A stretch of DNA of 64,000 nt from Longispora sp040681875. Lineage in GTDB: Bacteria; Actinomycetota; Actinomycetes; Mycobacteriales; Micromonosporaceae. A program made the translations under genes and the position numbers. Below the pieces are notes generated by a model. That model worked only from the letters and a program-made list of their open reading frames with translations, was not told the DNA's origin and did not search any database. This document shows positions 41,247 to 50,888 of this stretch, one piece after another. Each line of letters begins with the position of its first letter. Position 1 is the stretch's first letter. The stretch is from contig NZ_JBFAZP010000001.1 in assembly GCF_040681875.1 (NCBI RefSeq), forward strand, positions 620,001 through 684,000, in the 5' to 3' direction.

Positions 41247-44200
41247 CGGCCGGCCTCCGGGAGTTCGTCGTCGGACAGTGCGGCGATCTCGGCCCGGATC
41301 CGGTCCTCGACCAGGAGCGCGAGGTGCGCGACCGTGTTGCGTTCGAAGATGTCGCGGACCGGGATCTCCACGTCGAACTCCTCCTGGAGCCGGGACGCGA
41401 GCCGCACCGCGAGCAGCGAGTGCCCGCCGAGGGCGAAGAAGCTGGCGTGCACGCCGGGCTCGACGCCGAGCAGTTCGACCCAGATCTCGCTGATCCGCTC
41501 CTCGACCACGTCGCGGGGGGCGACGAACTCGACGGTCGAGCGCAGCGCGTCGCGGTCCGGGGCGGGTAGGGCGCGCTTGTCGAGCTTCCCGTTGGCGGTG
41601 AGCGGGATCTTGTCGAGCGGCACGAACGCCGAGGGCACCATGTACTCCGGCAGCCCCACCCCGCAGTGTTCCGCCAGCTCCGCGCCGCCCACGGAGGCGG
41701 TCGGCACGTAGTAGGCGACGAGGCGCTTGTCCCCCGGGGTCGGCTCGTCGGCGATCACGACCGCGTCGCGCACCGACGGGTGACCGGCGAGGACGGCCTG
41801 CACCTCGCCGAGCTCGATCCGGTAGCCGCGGATCTTGACCTGGTCGTCGGCGCGGCCCAGGAACTCCAGGCTGCCGTCGACCCGGCGCTTGGCCAGGTCC
41901 CCGCTCTTGTACAGCCGGCCGGTCCCCCACGGGTCCGGGACGAACCGCTCGGCGGTCAGCTCCGGCCGGTTGAGGTAGCCGCGCGCCACACCGGGCCCTC
42001 CGACGTAGATCTCGCCGGGGACGCCGACCGGGACGAGGTTGCCGTCCGGGTCGAGCAGGTGGATCCGCAGGTCACCGAGGGGGTGGCCGACCGGGTTGCC
42101 GGCGAGCGGTTCGAGGTCGCACGCCTGGACCTGGTAGAAGGTGGAGTGCACGGTGGTCTCGGTGATGCCGTACATGTTGATCAGCGCGGGGTGCCCGACG
42201 CTGAACCGGTCCGTCCACGGCGCCAGGTCGGGCACGTCGAGCTTCTCGCCCGCGAACACGACCGCCCGCAGGTTCAGCCGGTCGATCCGGGGGTCGCCCT
42301 CGCCGGCCAGCGCCACCAGGCTCCGGAACGCGCTCGGCGTCTGGTTGAGCACCGTGACCTGGTGCTCCACGAGCAGGTCGAGGAACTCGTCGGGCGCGCG
42401 GGTCACCTCGCGCGGGACGACCACGAGCTTGCCGCCGTGCAACAGCGCGCCCCACAGCTCCCAGACGGACACGTCGAACGCGTACGAGTGGAACAGCGGC
42501 CACACGTCGGTCGGCCCGAACTCGTAGTGCTCCCACGCGGAGGTGAGCAGGCGCAGCACGTTCTCGTGGGTGAGGCACACGCCCTTGGGCTTGCCGGTGG
42601 AGCCGGAGGTGTAGATGACGTAGATCAGGTTGTCGGGGGTACCGAGCGGCTCGGGGTTGTGCTCCGGGCCTTCGAGTTCCTCGTCCAGCAGCACGAGGGT
42701 GCCGTTCACCAGGCCCGCGTGCTCCGAGCGGGTGACCACGACGGAAGCCCCCGCGTCGGCGAGCATGAAGCCGAGCCGGTCGGCCGGCTGCACCGGGTCG
42801 AGCGGCAGGTAGCCGGCGCCGGACTTGAGGACCCCGAGCAGGGTGGGTACCAGGTCCGGGCCGCGCTCCAGGCACACGCCGACCAGGGACTCCGGACCGG
42901 CCCCGAGGCCGCGCAGGTGGTGGGCGAGCCGGTTGGCCTTGGCGTTGAGCTGCGCGTACGTCAGCTCGTGCTCGCCGAACGCCACCGCGATCGCGTCGGG
43001 GGTCTCGGCGACCTGCTCCTCGAAAACCTCGTGCACACACTTGGCGACGGGGTGGCTGGACCGGGCCGGGGCCGCGAGCAGCCCCTTCTCGGCCGGGTCG
43101 AGGAAGTCCACCCGGTTCAGCGGGACGTCCGGGGCGGCGGTGACCGCCTCCAGCAGGCCGACCAGGTGGTCGCCGAGCCGGGCCATGGTGGCCTCGTCGA
43201 ACAGGGCCGTGGCGTACTCCAGCGCGCCGGACAGCGAGCCGTCCTCGCCCCGCCACATGAACAGCGTGACGTCGGTCTTGGAGATCCGCCACGCGTCCTG
43301 GAAGGCCTCCCCGCCGGAGTTGGCGGTCTGGCCCTCGTCGAGCAGGTCGAAGCCGACCTGGTAGAGCGGGGTGCGCGACAGGTCGCGGTCGGGCTGCAGG
43401 TCCTCGACCAGCCGCTCGAACGGCAACTCCTGGTGCGCGAACGCGGCCGTGCACACCTTGCGCACCCGGTCGAGCGCCTCGGCGAACGTGGCGCCTTCGA
43501 GGTCCGCGCGGAGCACGAGGGAGTTGAGGAAGCAGCCGACCAGGTTCTCCGCCTCGGGGCGGTCCCGACCGGAGACGGGTACGCCGACCACGGTGTCCCA
43601 CTGTCCGGTGTACCGGGCCAGCACCGCCCCGAACGCGGTGAGCAGCGTCATGAACGGGGTCGCCCCGTGCTGCTTGCCGAGCTTCTCCACGGCCGCCGCC
43701 AGGTCCGCCGGCACCGCGATCCGGACGCCGGCGCCGCGCGGGTCGCGCTCGGCGGGCCGGGGCCGGTCGGTGGGCAGCTCCAGGGGGCGCAGGCCGTCGA
43801 GGGTGGCCCGCCAGTAGTCCAGGTCGCGGCCGAGGCGCTCGTCGGTGAGCCAGGAGCGCTGCCAGGCGGCGAAGTCGGCGTACTGCACGGCCAGCGGCGG
43901 CAGCTCCGTGCCGGCCAGCAGGGCGGCGAGCTCGCGCTCGATGACCACGGTGGACCCGCCGTCGGAGGCGATGTGGTGCAGGGTGAGCAGCAGGACGTGC
44001 TCCTCGCCGGGCACCCGGACCAGCAGGGCGCGCCAGACCGGGCCGGTGGCCAGGTCGAAGCCGCGCGCGAGCTGCTGGGCGAGCACCTCGGTGAGGTCCC
44101 CGGCCGCCGCGTCGGCGACCCGGAGCTCGACGGAGCCGGGCGGGTCGATGACCTGCACGGGTTCGCCGGCCTCCGTGACGTAGCGGGTGCGGAGGATCTC

Positions 44201-46138
44201 GTGCCGGGCGGACAGGCCGTCCAGCGCCCGGCGGACGGCGGCCGGTTCGAGGGCCGGGTCGAGGCGGAGCAGGACCGGCGCGACCCACTCGGGGCTGGCC
44301 GGCTGCATCCGGTCGAGGAACCACAACCGGTGCTGGGCGAACGACAACGGCAGGACGCCGTCGCGGGGCACCGGCACGACCGGGGGCACGACCTCGGCGG
44401 GCAGGGTCAGCAGGAGGGCCTGCTGCTCGACCGTGGTCGCGGTGAACAGGCCGCGCAGCTGCACCTCGCCGCCGGACGCGACCCGCAGCGCCTTCGCGAG
44501 CCGGGTCAGCACCAGCGAGGAGCCGCCGAGGCTGAAGAAGTCGTCGTGCACGCCGACCCGGTCGACCTTGAGCAGGTCCGCCCAGACCCGGGCGACGAGC
44601 TCCTCGGCCGGGGTACGCGGGGCCACGTAGTCGGTGCCCTCCGGCTCCGGCGCGGGCAGCGCGGCCCGGTCCACCTTGCCGCTGGTGGTGAGCGGGAACT
44701 CGTCCAGCTGGACGAACACCGCCGGGATCAGGGCCTCGGGCAGCCGGTCGCGGAGGAACTCGCGCAGCTCGGTACCGGGCAGGGCGCGGGTCCCGACGAC
44801 GTACCCGGCGAGGCGCTTGACGCCCTCGGGGTCGGCGAACGCGACCACCACGGCACCCTTGACCTCGGGGTGCGCGGCCAGCGCGGCCTCGAGCTCGCCC
44901 GGCTCGATCCGGACCCCGTTGATCTTGACCTGCTGGTCGATCCGGCCCAGGTACTCCAGCGTCCCGTCGGCGCGCCAGCGCACCTGGTCACCGGTGCGGT
45001 ACAGCCGCGCGCCGGGCTCGCCGTACGGGTCGGGGACGAACGTGGCGGCCGTCTGGTCGGGGCGGCCCAGGTAACCCCGGCCGACACCCACCCCGCCGGC
45101 GTGCAGCTCGCCGGGCATCCCGACCGGGACCGGCTCGCCGTCGGGGTCGAGGACGAGCACCCGGTTGTTGGGCAGCGGCTTGCCGATCGGGACGGGGCCG
45201 GTCTCCTGCACTGGGTCGAACGGGTGCGCGGTGACGTCGATGGCGCACTCCGTCGGCCCGTACGTGTTCCACAGCTCGGCCTTGAGCCCGTCGGTGAGCC
45301 GCCGGCCCAGTTCGGCGTGCAGCGGCTCGCCGGCCGAGAACAGCAGGCGCAGCGACAGGCAGTCCCGCCAGGCGGGCTCGTCGGCGAGCAGCCGGTACAC
45401 CGAGGGCACGCCCTGGAGGACGGTGACGCCGTGCCGGACGATCGCGGCGACCATGGTCGCGGGGTCGCGCTCCGCGCCCACCGGGGCGAGCACGACCGTG
45501 CCGCCGCTGATCAGCGGGGCGAAGAACTCCCAGCAGGCGGCGTCGAAGGTCAGCGCGGTCTTCTGCAGGACCCGGTCGGCCGGCGACAGCTGGTGCCGCT
45601 CGGCGGCCCACAGCACCCGGTTGCGGATCGCGGCGTGCCCGACGACGACGCCCTTGGGCCGGCCGGTGGAGCCGGAGGTGTAGATCGCGTACGCGGCGTT
45701 GTCGCCGGTCACGTCGACGGCCGGCGGCGCGTCGGGCAGCGCCTGGACCTCGCCCCAGCCGGGGGTCAGGCACACCGGGCGCGCGGCGGTGCCGTGCAGC
45801 GCGTCGGCCAGGGACTCCTCGGTGAGGACGATCCGCGCGGCGGTGTCCTCCAGGACCCAGTGCAGCCGGTCGCGGGGGTGCTCGGGGTCCAGCGGGACGT
45901 AGGCCGCCCCCGCCTTCCACACGGCGAGCAGGGCCACGACCAGGTCGGCGCCCCGGCGCATCCGGACCCCGACCAGGGACTCGGGGCCGACGCCGAGGCC
46001 GTGCAGGTGGTGGGCGAGCCGGTTGGCGCGCCGGTCGAGTTCGCGGTAGGCGACCGTGCGGTGCTCGTCGATGACCGCGACCCCGTCGGGGGTCCGGGCG
46101 GCCTGCTCGGCGACGAGCTCGTGCAGGAGGAGGCTCAT
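41243..46138 (-). CDS. NRPS, two modules: A-T-C-A-T (initiating protein)
   Basis: 1631 residues from ATG 46138, overlapping the MbtH stop as ATGA. A1 about 1-495, code by eye D-A-W-Q-F-A-T-I-D-(K), not assigned. T1 GGSSL with Ser541. C about 590-1035 with canonical HHIASDG (721-727). A2 about 1045-1545, code D-V-W-N-V-A-M-V-H-(K), identical to A1 of the large NRPS. T2 GGHSL with Ser1574. There is no N-terminal C and no release domain, so it must start the line and hand over to the large NRPS, which begins with C. Acylation of the first residue would need the free C protein (5158-6510). Two modules with the same Thr-like code could load Dap, but this is unproven. Confidence 0.95.
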   Translation of the reverse strand: MSLLLHELVAEQAARTPDGVAVIDEHRTVAYRELDRRANRLAHHLHGLGVGPESLVGVRMRRGADLVVALLAVWKAGAAYVPLDPEHPRDRLHWVLEDTAARIVLTEESLADALHGTAARPVCLTPGWGEVQALPDAPPAVDVTGDNAAYAIYTSGSTGRPKGVVVGHAAIRNRVLWAAERHQLSPADRVLQKTALTFDAACWEFFAPLISGGTVVLAPVGAERDPATMVAAIVRHGVTVLQGVPSVYRLLADEPAWRDCLSLRLLFSAGEPLHAELGRRLTDGLKAELWNTYGPTECAIDVTAHPFDPVQETGPVPIGKPLPNNRVLVLDPDGEPVPVGMPGELHAGGVGVGRGYLGRPDQTAATFVPDPYGEPGARLYRTGDQVRWRADGTLEYLGRIDQQVKINGVRIEPGELEAALAAHPEVKGAVVVAFADPEGVKRLAGYVVGTRALPGTELREFLRDRLPEALIPAVFVQLDEFPLTTSGKVDRAALPAPEPEGTDYVAPRTPAEELVARVWADLLKVDRVGVHDDFFSLGGSSLVLTRLAKALRVASGGEVQLRGLFTATTVEQQALLLTLPAEVVPPVVPVPRDGVLPLSFAQHRLWFLDRMQPASPEWVAPVLLRLDPALEPAAVRRALDGLSARHEILRTRYVTEAGEPVQVIDPPGSVELRVADAAAGDLTEVLAQQLARGFDLATGPVWRALLVRVPGEEHVLLLTLHHIASDGGSTVVIERELAALLAGTELPPLAVQYADFAAWQRSWLTDERLGRDLDYWRATLDGLRPLELPTDRPRPAERDPRGAGVRIAVPADLAAAVEKLGKQHGATPFMTLLTAFGAVLARYTGQWDTVVGVPVSGRDRPEAENLVGCFLNSLVLRADLEGATFAEALDRVRKVCTAAFAHQELPFERLVEDLQPDRDLSRTPLYQVGFDLLDEGQTANSGGEAFQDAWRISKTDVTLFMWRGEDGSLSGALEYATALFDEATMARLGDHLVGLLEAVTAAPDVPLNRVDFLDPAEKGLLAAPARSSHPVAKCVHEVFEEQVAETPDAIAVAFGEHELTYAQLNAKANRLAHHLRGLGAGPESLVGVCLERGPDLVPTLLGVLKSGAGYLPLDPVQPADRLGFMLADAGASVVVTRSEHAGLVNGTLVLLDEELEGPEHNPEPLGTPDNLIYVIYTSGSTGKPKGVCLTHENVLRLLTSAWEHYEFGPTDVWPLFHSYAFDVSVWELWGALLHGGKLVVVPREVTRAPDEFLDLLVEHQVTVLNQTPSAFRSLVALAGEGDPRIDRLNLRAVVFAGEKLDVPDLAPWTDRFSVGHPALINMYGITETTVHSTFYQVQACDLEPLAGNPVGHPLGDLRIHLLDPDGNLVPVGVPGEIYVGGPGVARGYLNRPELTAERFVPDPWGTGRLYKSGDLAKRRVDGSLEFLGRADDQVKIRGYRIELGEVQAVLAGHPSVRDAVVIADEPTPGDKRLVAYYVPTASVGGAELAEHCGVGLPEYMVPSAFVPLDKIPLTANGKLDKRALPAPDRDALRSTVEFVAPRDVVEERISEIWVELLGVEPGVHASFFALGGHSLLAVRLASRLQEEFDVEIPVRDIFERNTVAHLALLVEDRIRAEIAALSDDELPEAGR

Positions 46139-46332
46139 GCGCTCGCCATCCGCTCGCGCAGGCTCAACGGGCGCAGGTCGGTCCAGATCTCGCCGATCCG
46201 GGCCAGGCACTCCTCGCGGGAGCCCTCCGGGCCGTCGTACACCCAGCCCGCGGGCGGCTGGCGGTCGGCCCACCACAGCGAGTACTGCTCCTCGTCGTTA
46301 CGCACCACGCGGTACGTGCGGTCGTCAGACAT
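46135..46332 (-). CDS. MbtH-like NRPS chaperone (65 residues)
   Basis: 65 residues from ATG 46332, with AGGAG upstream. Family signature: NDEEQYSLWWADRQPPAGW, SREECLARIGEIWTDLRP, LSLRERMA. The stop overlaps the NRPS start by ATGA, so it is made in step with that protein and probably serves its A domains. It closely resembles the other MbtH (8554-8733), sharing EEQYS, EIWTD/EVWTD and LSLRERMA. Confidence 0.95.
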   Translation of the reverse strand: MSDDRTYRVVRNDEEQYSLWWADRQPPAGWVYDGPEGSREECLARIGEIWTDLRPLSLRERMASA

Positions 46333-46386
46333 GCTCGCTCCTGCTCTCGACTCGGCGGGGTCCACCGAGCACGATGCGACCTTCCG

Positions 46387-46402
46387 CTATACGCCGCCTA
46401 TA
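46387..46402 (-). promoter_or_regulatory. TATAG-type SARP box for the MbtH-NRPS-carbamoyltransferase-MFS operon
   Basis: On the minus strand it is TATAG-GCGGCG-TATAG, a perfect repeat pair at 11-bp period, 54 bp before the MbtH start. It is nearly the same 16-mer as the box at 33367. It marks the right edge of the regulon; the rest of the 324-bp gap to the protease gene holds only its terminator. Confidence 0.65.
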
Positions 46403-46605
46403 TCCACCTCACCCGTTCGGCCAACAGACCAGTTCACGACGGGTACGGGTCCCGCCCGGCCGTTCGGGGCGGACCGGCCGGGGCCGGGTCACCCGGCTCC
46501 CGCGCCCTCCCGCCGGGCCGGTGCCCGGTGCCCCCTGCACGCACGGCACCCGGCGGCCGGTGACCTGGCCCTACCCGGCCCGGCGGCGGGTCCGGGCACG
46601 ACGGA

Positions 46606-46640
46606 GGCGTCCCCCGCGCGAGTGCCGCGCGGGGGACGCC
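46606..46640 (-). terminator. GC-rich hairpin after the protease gene
   Basis: A perfect 15-bp stem (46606-46620 with 46626-46640) with a 5-nt loop, 17 bp downstream of the protease stop on the minus strand. It lacks a T run, as many actinobacterial terminators do. Confidence 0.7.
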
Positions 46641-46656
46641 CCTGGGAAGAACCGGG

Positions 46657-49299
46657 TCAGACCAGCTTCACGCCCGCCGTGGCCGCCCACGCCGGGAAGT
46701 TGGCCACGCCGTTGTTCGTGACCGTGAACGAGCCGTTGCCCGTGGAGAAGGCCACCGGCACCGACGCCCAGCCGCTGCCGCCCGCGAGGGCGAAGTCGGT
46801 CCGGCCGTCGCCGTTGAAGTCACCCGCTGCGACCTGCACGCCCGCCGTGGCCGCCCACGCCGGGATGTTCGGCACGCCGTTGTTGGTGACGTTGAACGTG
46901 CCGTTGCCGTTGGAGAACGCCACCGGCACCGAGGCCCAGCCGTTGGCACCGGTGAGCAGGAAGTCCGCCCGACCGTCGCCGTTGATGTCGCCGGCCGCCA
47001 CCTTCACGCCGGGCGTGGCCGCCCACGCCGGGATGTTCGCCACCCCGCTGTTGGTGACGTTGAACGTGCCGTTGCCGTTGGAGAACGCCACCGGCACCGA
47101 CGCCCAGCCGTTGCCGCCGGTCAGGGCGATGTCCGCCCGGCCGTCGCCGTTGAAGTCGCCCGCCACGGCCTTCACGTTGGCGGTCGCCGCCCAGCCGGGG
47201 AAGTTCGCCAGGCCGGCGTTGCTGACGTTGAACGTGCCGTTGCCGTTGGAGAACGCCACGGGCAGCGAGGCCCAGCCGGCACCACCGGTCAGGGCTAGGT
47301 CGGCGCGGCCGTCGCCGTTGAAGTCGCCCGCGACGAGCTTGGCCCCGGCGGTGGTCGCCCAGCCGGGGAAGCTGGCCACGCCGGCGTTGCTGACGTTGAA
47401 CGTGCCGTTGCCGTTGGAGAACGCCACCGGCACCGACGCCCAGCCGGCACCACCGGCGAGGGCGATGTCCGCCCGGCCGTCACCGTTGAAGTCGCCGGAG
47501 ACCGCCTGCACGCCGGCCGTGGCGGCCCATGCCGGGAAGTTCGCCACGCCGTTGTTGGTGACGCTGAACGAGCCCGCGCCGTTGCCGAAGGCCACCGGCA
47601 CGCTCGCCCAGCCCGCGCCGCCGGTCAGGGCCAGGTCGGAGCGGCCGTCGCCGTTGTAGTCGCGCGCGACGGTGCCGCCGGGCGTGCTGCACGGGGCGTC
47701 CTCGCCGGCCACGTTCACGCCGGCCCACGCCGCCTGCACCGTCTTGTACTCGGTCGAGCACAGCCCGTACAGGTCCGTGGCGGCGGACAGGGTCGCCGCC
47801 CGCGAGTCGTTGGTGCCGGCCGCCACGTACTTCGTGGAGCTGGTGAAGTAGAGGTCCATGGCCCGGTACCAGATCTTCTCGGCCTTCGCCCGGCCCAGAC
47901 CGGTCACCGGGGACGCGCCCGCGCACAGGGGCGCCGTGGCGCTGCTGCCCTCGGCGAGGAAGTAGTACGCGAGGTTGCCGACGCCGGAGGAGTAGTGCAC
48001 GTCGATGTTGCCGATGCCGTCGTACCAGCAGTTCTTCGAGGAGCCGTCGAGCTTCGGGTCGTACATCCACCGCAGCGGGTTCCCGTTGCCGAAGATGTTG
48101 ATCTTCTCGCCGATCAGGTAGTCGCCCGGGTCGCTCGCGTTGTTCGCCGAGTACTCGACCATCGAGCCCCAGATGTCGCTCGCCGACTCGTTGAGCCCAC
48201 CGGACTCACCCGAGTACGTCAGACCGCCGGGGATGATGTTCTCCGTGATGCCGTGGCCCATCTCGTGGCCCGCGACGTCGATGGCGACCAGGGGACGCTG
48301 GTTGCTCTGGCCGTCCCCGTAGGTCATGGTCGAGCCGTTCCAGAACGCGTTGATGTAGTTGCTGCCGTAGTGCACCCGGCTCGGCACGCCGGCACCGTTG
48401 CCGAAGATGCCGTTGCGGCCGTGCACGTTCTTGAAGTAGTCGTAGGTCAGCGCCGCGCCGTAGTGCGCGTCCACGCCCGCCGACTGCCGGTTGGACTGGG
48501 TGCCGTTGCCCCAGACGTTGTCGGCGTCGGTGAAGGTCGTACACGCGCCGGTGCCCTGGTTCAGGTCGCACGTGGTGCCGTTGCCGTGCGACGGGTCGAC
48601 CAGCGAGTACGACGGGGTCGTGTCGACCGTCACCGTGCCCGAGTAGATGCTGTTGCCGGTGCCCGCGACGTTGAGGGCCGGGGCGAGGCCACCGTCACCG
48701 GTGCCGACGGTACCCGGCGCCATGGTCTTGACCTCGTCGAAGGAGTTGGTCACCGCTCCGGTGCGCGCGTCGGTCAGGACGTGCAGCACGCTCGGGGTCT
48801 GCGCGTTGGTGCCCGTGACCACGGTCTCCCAGGCGAGCCGGCCCGTACCGGAGGTGGCGTCCACGACGAGCCGGGGCGTCCGTACCCCGCTGATGTCGCC
48901 CTTGAAGTGTGACCGGGCGGCCGTGGCGGCGCGGTCGGCCGGGACGGCGGCCTTCGCCGGGACCGCGAGCGGCGCGGCCAGGCCGTTGGTGACGCCGGCC
49001 AGGCCCCCGCCGGGCGCGTTGTGCACGACGAAGTCGCCGCCGAGCACCGGCAGGCCGTTGTGGGTGCGGTTGTAGCGGACGTGCGAGGCGCCGCCGGGCT
49101 CGGTGACCGTGCGGGCCACCGTGTAGGCGTCCCCGGGCGCGGCGTTGATCGCGGCGGGATGAGATCTGATCGAGGACTCGGCCGAGGCGACGGCCTGGTC
49201 CTGGAGAGACGGCGGGGCGGCCTGCGCGCTCGTGGACACGGCGGCCAGGAGGCCGGCGACGAGTGCGACAGTGCCGCCCGCGGCGAAGCGTCTGCTCAT
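46657..49299 (-). CDS. Secreted thermolysin-like (M4) metalloprotease with FG-GAP-type repeats
   Basis: 880 residues. Signal peptide to about 27 (S-A-Q-A). Propeptide region (FTP/PepSY-like) about 30-215. Peptidase M4 core about 220-530 with the zinc motif HEMGH (345-349) and the downstream Glu ligand in GGLNESASDIWG (Glu371). From 547 to 880 are six copies of a 56-residue unit, each starting D-x-N-G-D-G-R-x-D and containing GWASVPVAF, like the calcium-binding FG-GAP/VCBS beta-propeller repeats. The enzyme should be exported, self-processed and degrade proteins outside the cell. It lies outside the TATAG-box regulon and ends at its own hairpin. Confidence 0.92.
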   Translation of the reverse strand: MSRRFAAGGTVALVAGLLAAVSTSAQAAPPSLQDQAVASAESSIRSHPAAINAAPGDAYTVARTVTEPGGASHVRYNRTHNGLPVLGGDFVVHNAPGGGLAGVTNGLAAPLAVPAKAAVPADRAATAARSHFKGDISGVRTPRLVVDATSGTGRLAWETVVTGTNAQTPSVLHVLTDARTGAVTNSFDEVKTMAPGTVGTGDGGLAPALNVAGTGNSIYSGTVTVDTTPSYSLVDPSHGNGTTCDLNQGTGACTTFTDADNVWGNGTQSNRQSAGVDAHYGAALTYDYFKNVHGRNGIFGNGAGVPSRVHYGSNYINAFWNGSTMTYGDGQSNQRPLVAIDVAGHEMGHGITENIIPGGLTYSGESGGLNESASDIWGSMVEYSANNASDPGDYLIGEKINIFGNGNPLRWMYDPKLDGSSKNCWYDGIGNIDVHYSSGVGNLAYYFLAEGSSATAPLCAGASPVTGLGRAKAEKIWYRAMDLYFTSSTKYVAAGTNDSRAATLSAATDLYGLCSTEYKTVQAAWAGVNVAGEDAPCSTPGGTVARDYNGDGRSDLALTGGAGWASVPVAFGNGAGSFSVTNNGVANFPAWAATAGVQAVSGDFNGDGRADIALAGGAGWASVPVAFSNGNGTFNVSNAGVASFPGWATTAGAKLVAGDFNGDGRADLALTGGAGWASLPVAFSNGNGTFNVSNAGLANFPGWAATANVKAVAGDFNGDGRADIALTGGNGWASVPVAFSNGNGTFNVTNSGVANIPAWAATPGVKVAAGDINGDGRADFLLTGANGWASVPVAFSNGNGTFNVTNNGVPNIPAWAATAGVQVAAGDFNGDGRTDFALAGGSGWASVPVAFSTGNGSFTVTNNGVANFPAWAATAGVKLV
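46660..47661. repeat. Six in-frame 168-bp repeats within the protease gene
   Basis: Each 168-bp copy encodes one 56-residue FG-GAP-type unit. Copies are very alike at both protein and DNA level, which points to recent amplification or gene conversion. The region is prone to assembly and copy-number error. Confidence 0.9.
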
Positions 49300-49418
49300 A
49301 GCGACTCACTCTCACTGAGGAATGTGGCGGTTACACCACCCGTACATCCATAACAGTGGATCTTTTGTCGCGTCCGCCCGATGTCCGGTACTTGTCAGTC
49401 CATTGTGGTCCGATTCCG

Positions 49419-50117
49419 TCAGGCGATAAGCCAGCTGCCGCCCAGCACCAGCGCCCCGACCGTGCCGACCAGGAAGAACCCGACCCAGACCAGCCCCGGG
49501 ACCCGGGTGAGGCGGGCCAGCTGGTCGGCGTCGGAATCGGGCGCGCGGCCCCGGCGGCGCATCGCCTGGAGCTCGAACACCGGGCGCACGCCGCCGAGGA
49601 GGAGAAACCACACCAGCAGGTAGCAGAAGACGGCGCGCACGTCCGGCGAGCCGAACCACGACACCGCGAACACGATGCCCATCGTGACCAGGACGGACAG
49701 GATGCCGTAGAAGTTCCGGATCATGATCAGGATGCACGGGAGCAGCAGCAGGCTCGTCCACAGCACCGCCGTGGACCGGCCGCCCGCCAGCAGGGCCGCG
49801 CCGCCCAGGCCGAGCAGCGAGGGTGTCACATAGCCGGCGAGGGCGGTGAGAATCATGCCCAGACCGGTGGGCTTTCCCCTGGTCAGGGTCAGGCCGGAGC
49901 TGTCCGAGTGCAGCCGGATGCCCGAAAGCCGCCGACCGGACAGCACCGCGACCAGCGCGTGGCCGCCCTCGTGCGCGATCGTGACGAACCCCCGGGTCAG
50001 CCGCCAGGTCTGCGCGGGGACCACGGCGATGGCGGCCACGAACGCGGCGGCCATGATCAGCACCAGGGTCGGCGAGGGCTGGGCTTCGACCAGACGGGAC
50101 CACAGGGCAGACAACAC
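49419..50117 (-). CDS. M50-like membrane metalloprotease family protein
   Basis: 232 residues with about six hydrophobic segments. The helix before residue 55 leads into TIAHEGGHALVAVLSGRR, which carries HEGGH, an HExxH zinc motif typical of site-2-protease (M50B-like) proteins; LHSDSSGLTLTRGKP follows. The usual distal D-G motif is not clear. Members may cut membrane proteins or may be inactive relatives. The gene stands alone between the protease and repair genes. Confidence 0.75.
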   Translation of the reverse strand: MLSALWSRLVEAQPSPTLVLIMAAAFVAAIAVVPAQTWRLTRGFVTIAHEGGHALVAVLSGRRLSGIRLHSDSSGLTLTRGKPTGLGMILTALAGYVTPSLLGLGGAALLAGGRSTAVLWTSLLLLPCILIMIRNFYGILSVLVTMGIVFAVSWFGSPDVRAVFCYLLVWFLLLGGVRPVFELQAMRRRGRAPDSDADQLARLTRVPGLVWVGFFLVGTVGALVLGGSWLIA

Positions 50118-50240
50118 GGCAACCGGCCTCGCTCATCCTCGGGGTGAGCTGTCCAGCGTGCCACGCCCGGTCAAGGACGGCGAATGATCAAACCCACTCG
50201 ACGGGTACGCGGCCCGCGCGGCCCCGCCGCGGTGAGCCGG

Positions 50241-50822
50241 TCAGGTGGTGGCCGCCTTCGCCGCCGCCTTCATCTTCTTCTTGTGGTCGCGCACCTTGCC
50301 GAGACTCCGCGCGTCGACGATGTCGGCCACCGACCGGTAGCTGCCGGCCGGCCCGAAGTCCCCGGCCGCCGCCCGCCACCCCGTCGGACGCACCCCGAAC
50401 TGCTTGCCGAGCAGCGCCGTGAAGATCTGCGCCTTGGCCTTGCCGAAGCCGGGCAGGGTACCGATCCGTTTCACCAGGTCGGCACCGTTGGCGGCGCCCG
50501 TCCACACGGAGGCCGGGTCGCCGTCGAAGTCGTCGAGGAGCACCCGGCACAGCTTCTGGGTGCGTTCGGCCATCGCGGCGGGGAACCGGTGGATCGCGGG
50601 CACGGTCGAGAAGATCCGGGCGAAGTCCTCCGGGTCGTGCTCGGCGATCGCCGCGACGTCGAGCCGGGAGGTGCCGAGGCGCCCGGCCAGCACATACGGG
50701 CCGATGAACGCCTTTTCGAGTGGAATCTGCTGGTCTAGCAGCATACCGACCAGTAATGAGAGGGGGTCCGTGCGGAGCAGTTCGTCGGCTGCGGGATCCT
50801 GTGCGAGAAACAGCGTGCTCAT
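50241..50822 (-). CDS. HhH-GPD-type base-excision DNA repair protein
   Basis: 193 residues from ATG 50822. The N-terminal part PLSLLVGMLLDQQIPLEKAF and the hairpin LVKRIGTLPGFGKAKAQIF match the HhH-GPD glycosylase fold, here in the short actinobacterial form. The lysine-rich tail (H-K-K-K-M-K-A-A-A-K) may bind DNA. Such proteins remove damaged bases. Divergent from the second KAS III gene; a housekeeping role is likely. Confidence 0.8.
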   Translation of the reverse strand: MSTLFLAQDPAADELLRTDPLSLLVGMLLDQQIPLEKAFIGPYVLAGRLGTSRLDVAAIAEHDPEDFARIFSTVPAIHRFPAAMAERTQKLCRVLLDDFDGDPASVWTGAANGADLVKRIGTLPGFGKAKAQIFTALLGKQFGVRPTGWRAAAGDFGPAGSYRSVADIVDARSLGKVRDHKKKMKAAAKAATT

Positions 50823-50888
50823 GGGTCCAGCTTGCCAGGCCCCATAGAATCGGACATACCTTTTCATACCCGAAAATTGAGGTACGTA

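Noticed and set aside
41666..47659. A 1997-codon open frame on the + strand across the NRPS, MbtH and protease genes
   Set aside because: It spans several real minus-strand genes with intact motifs and has no domain of its own; its repetitive end merely mirrors the protease repeats.
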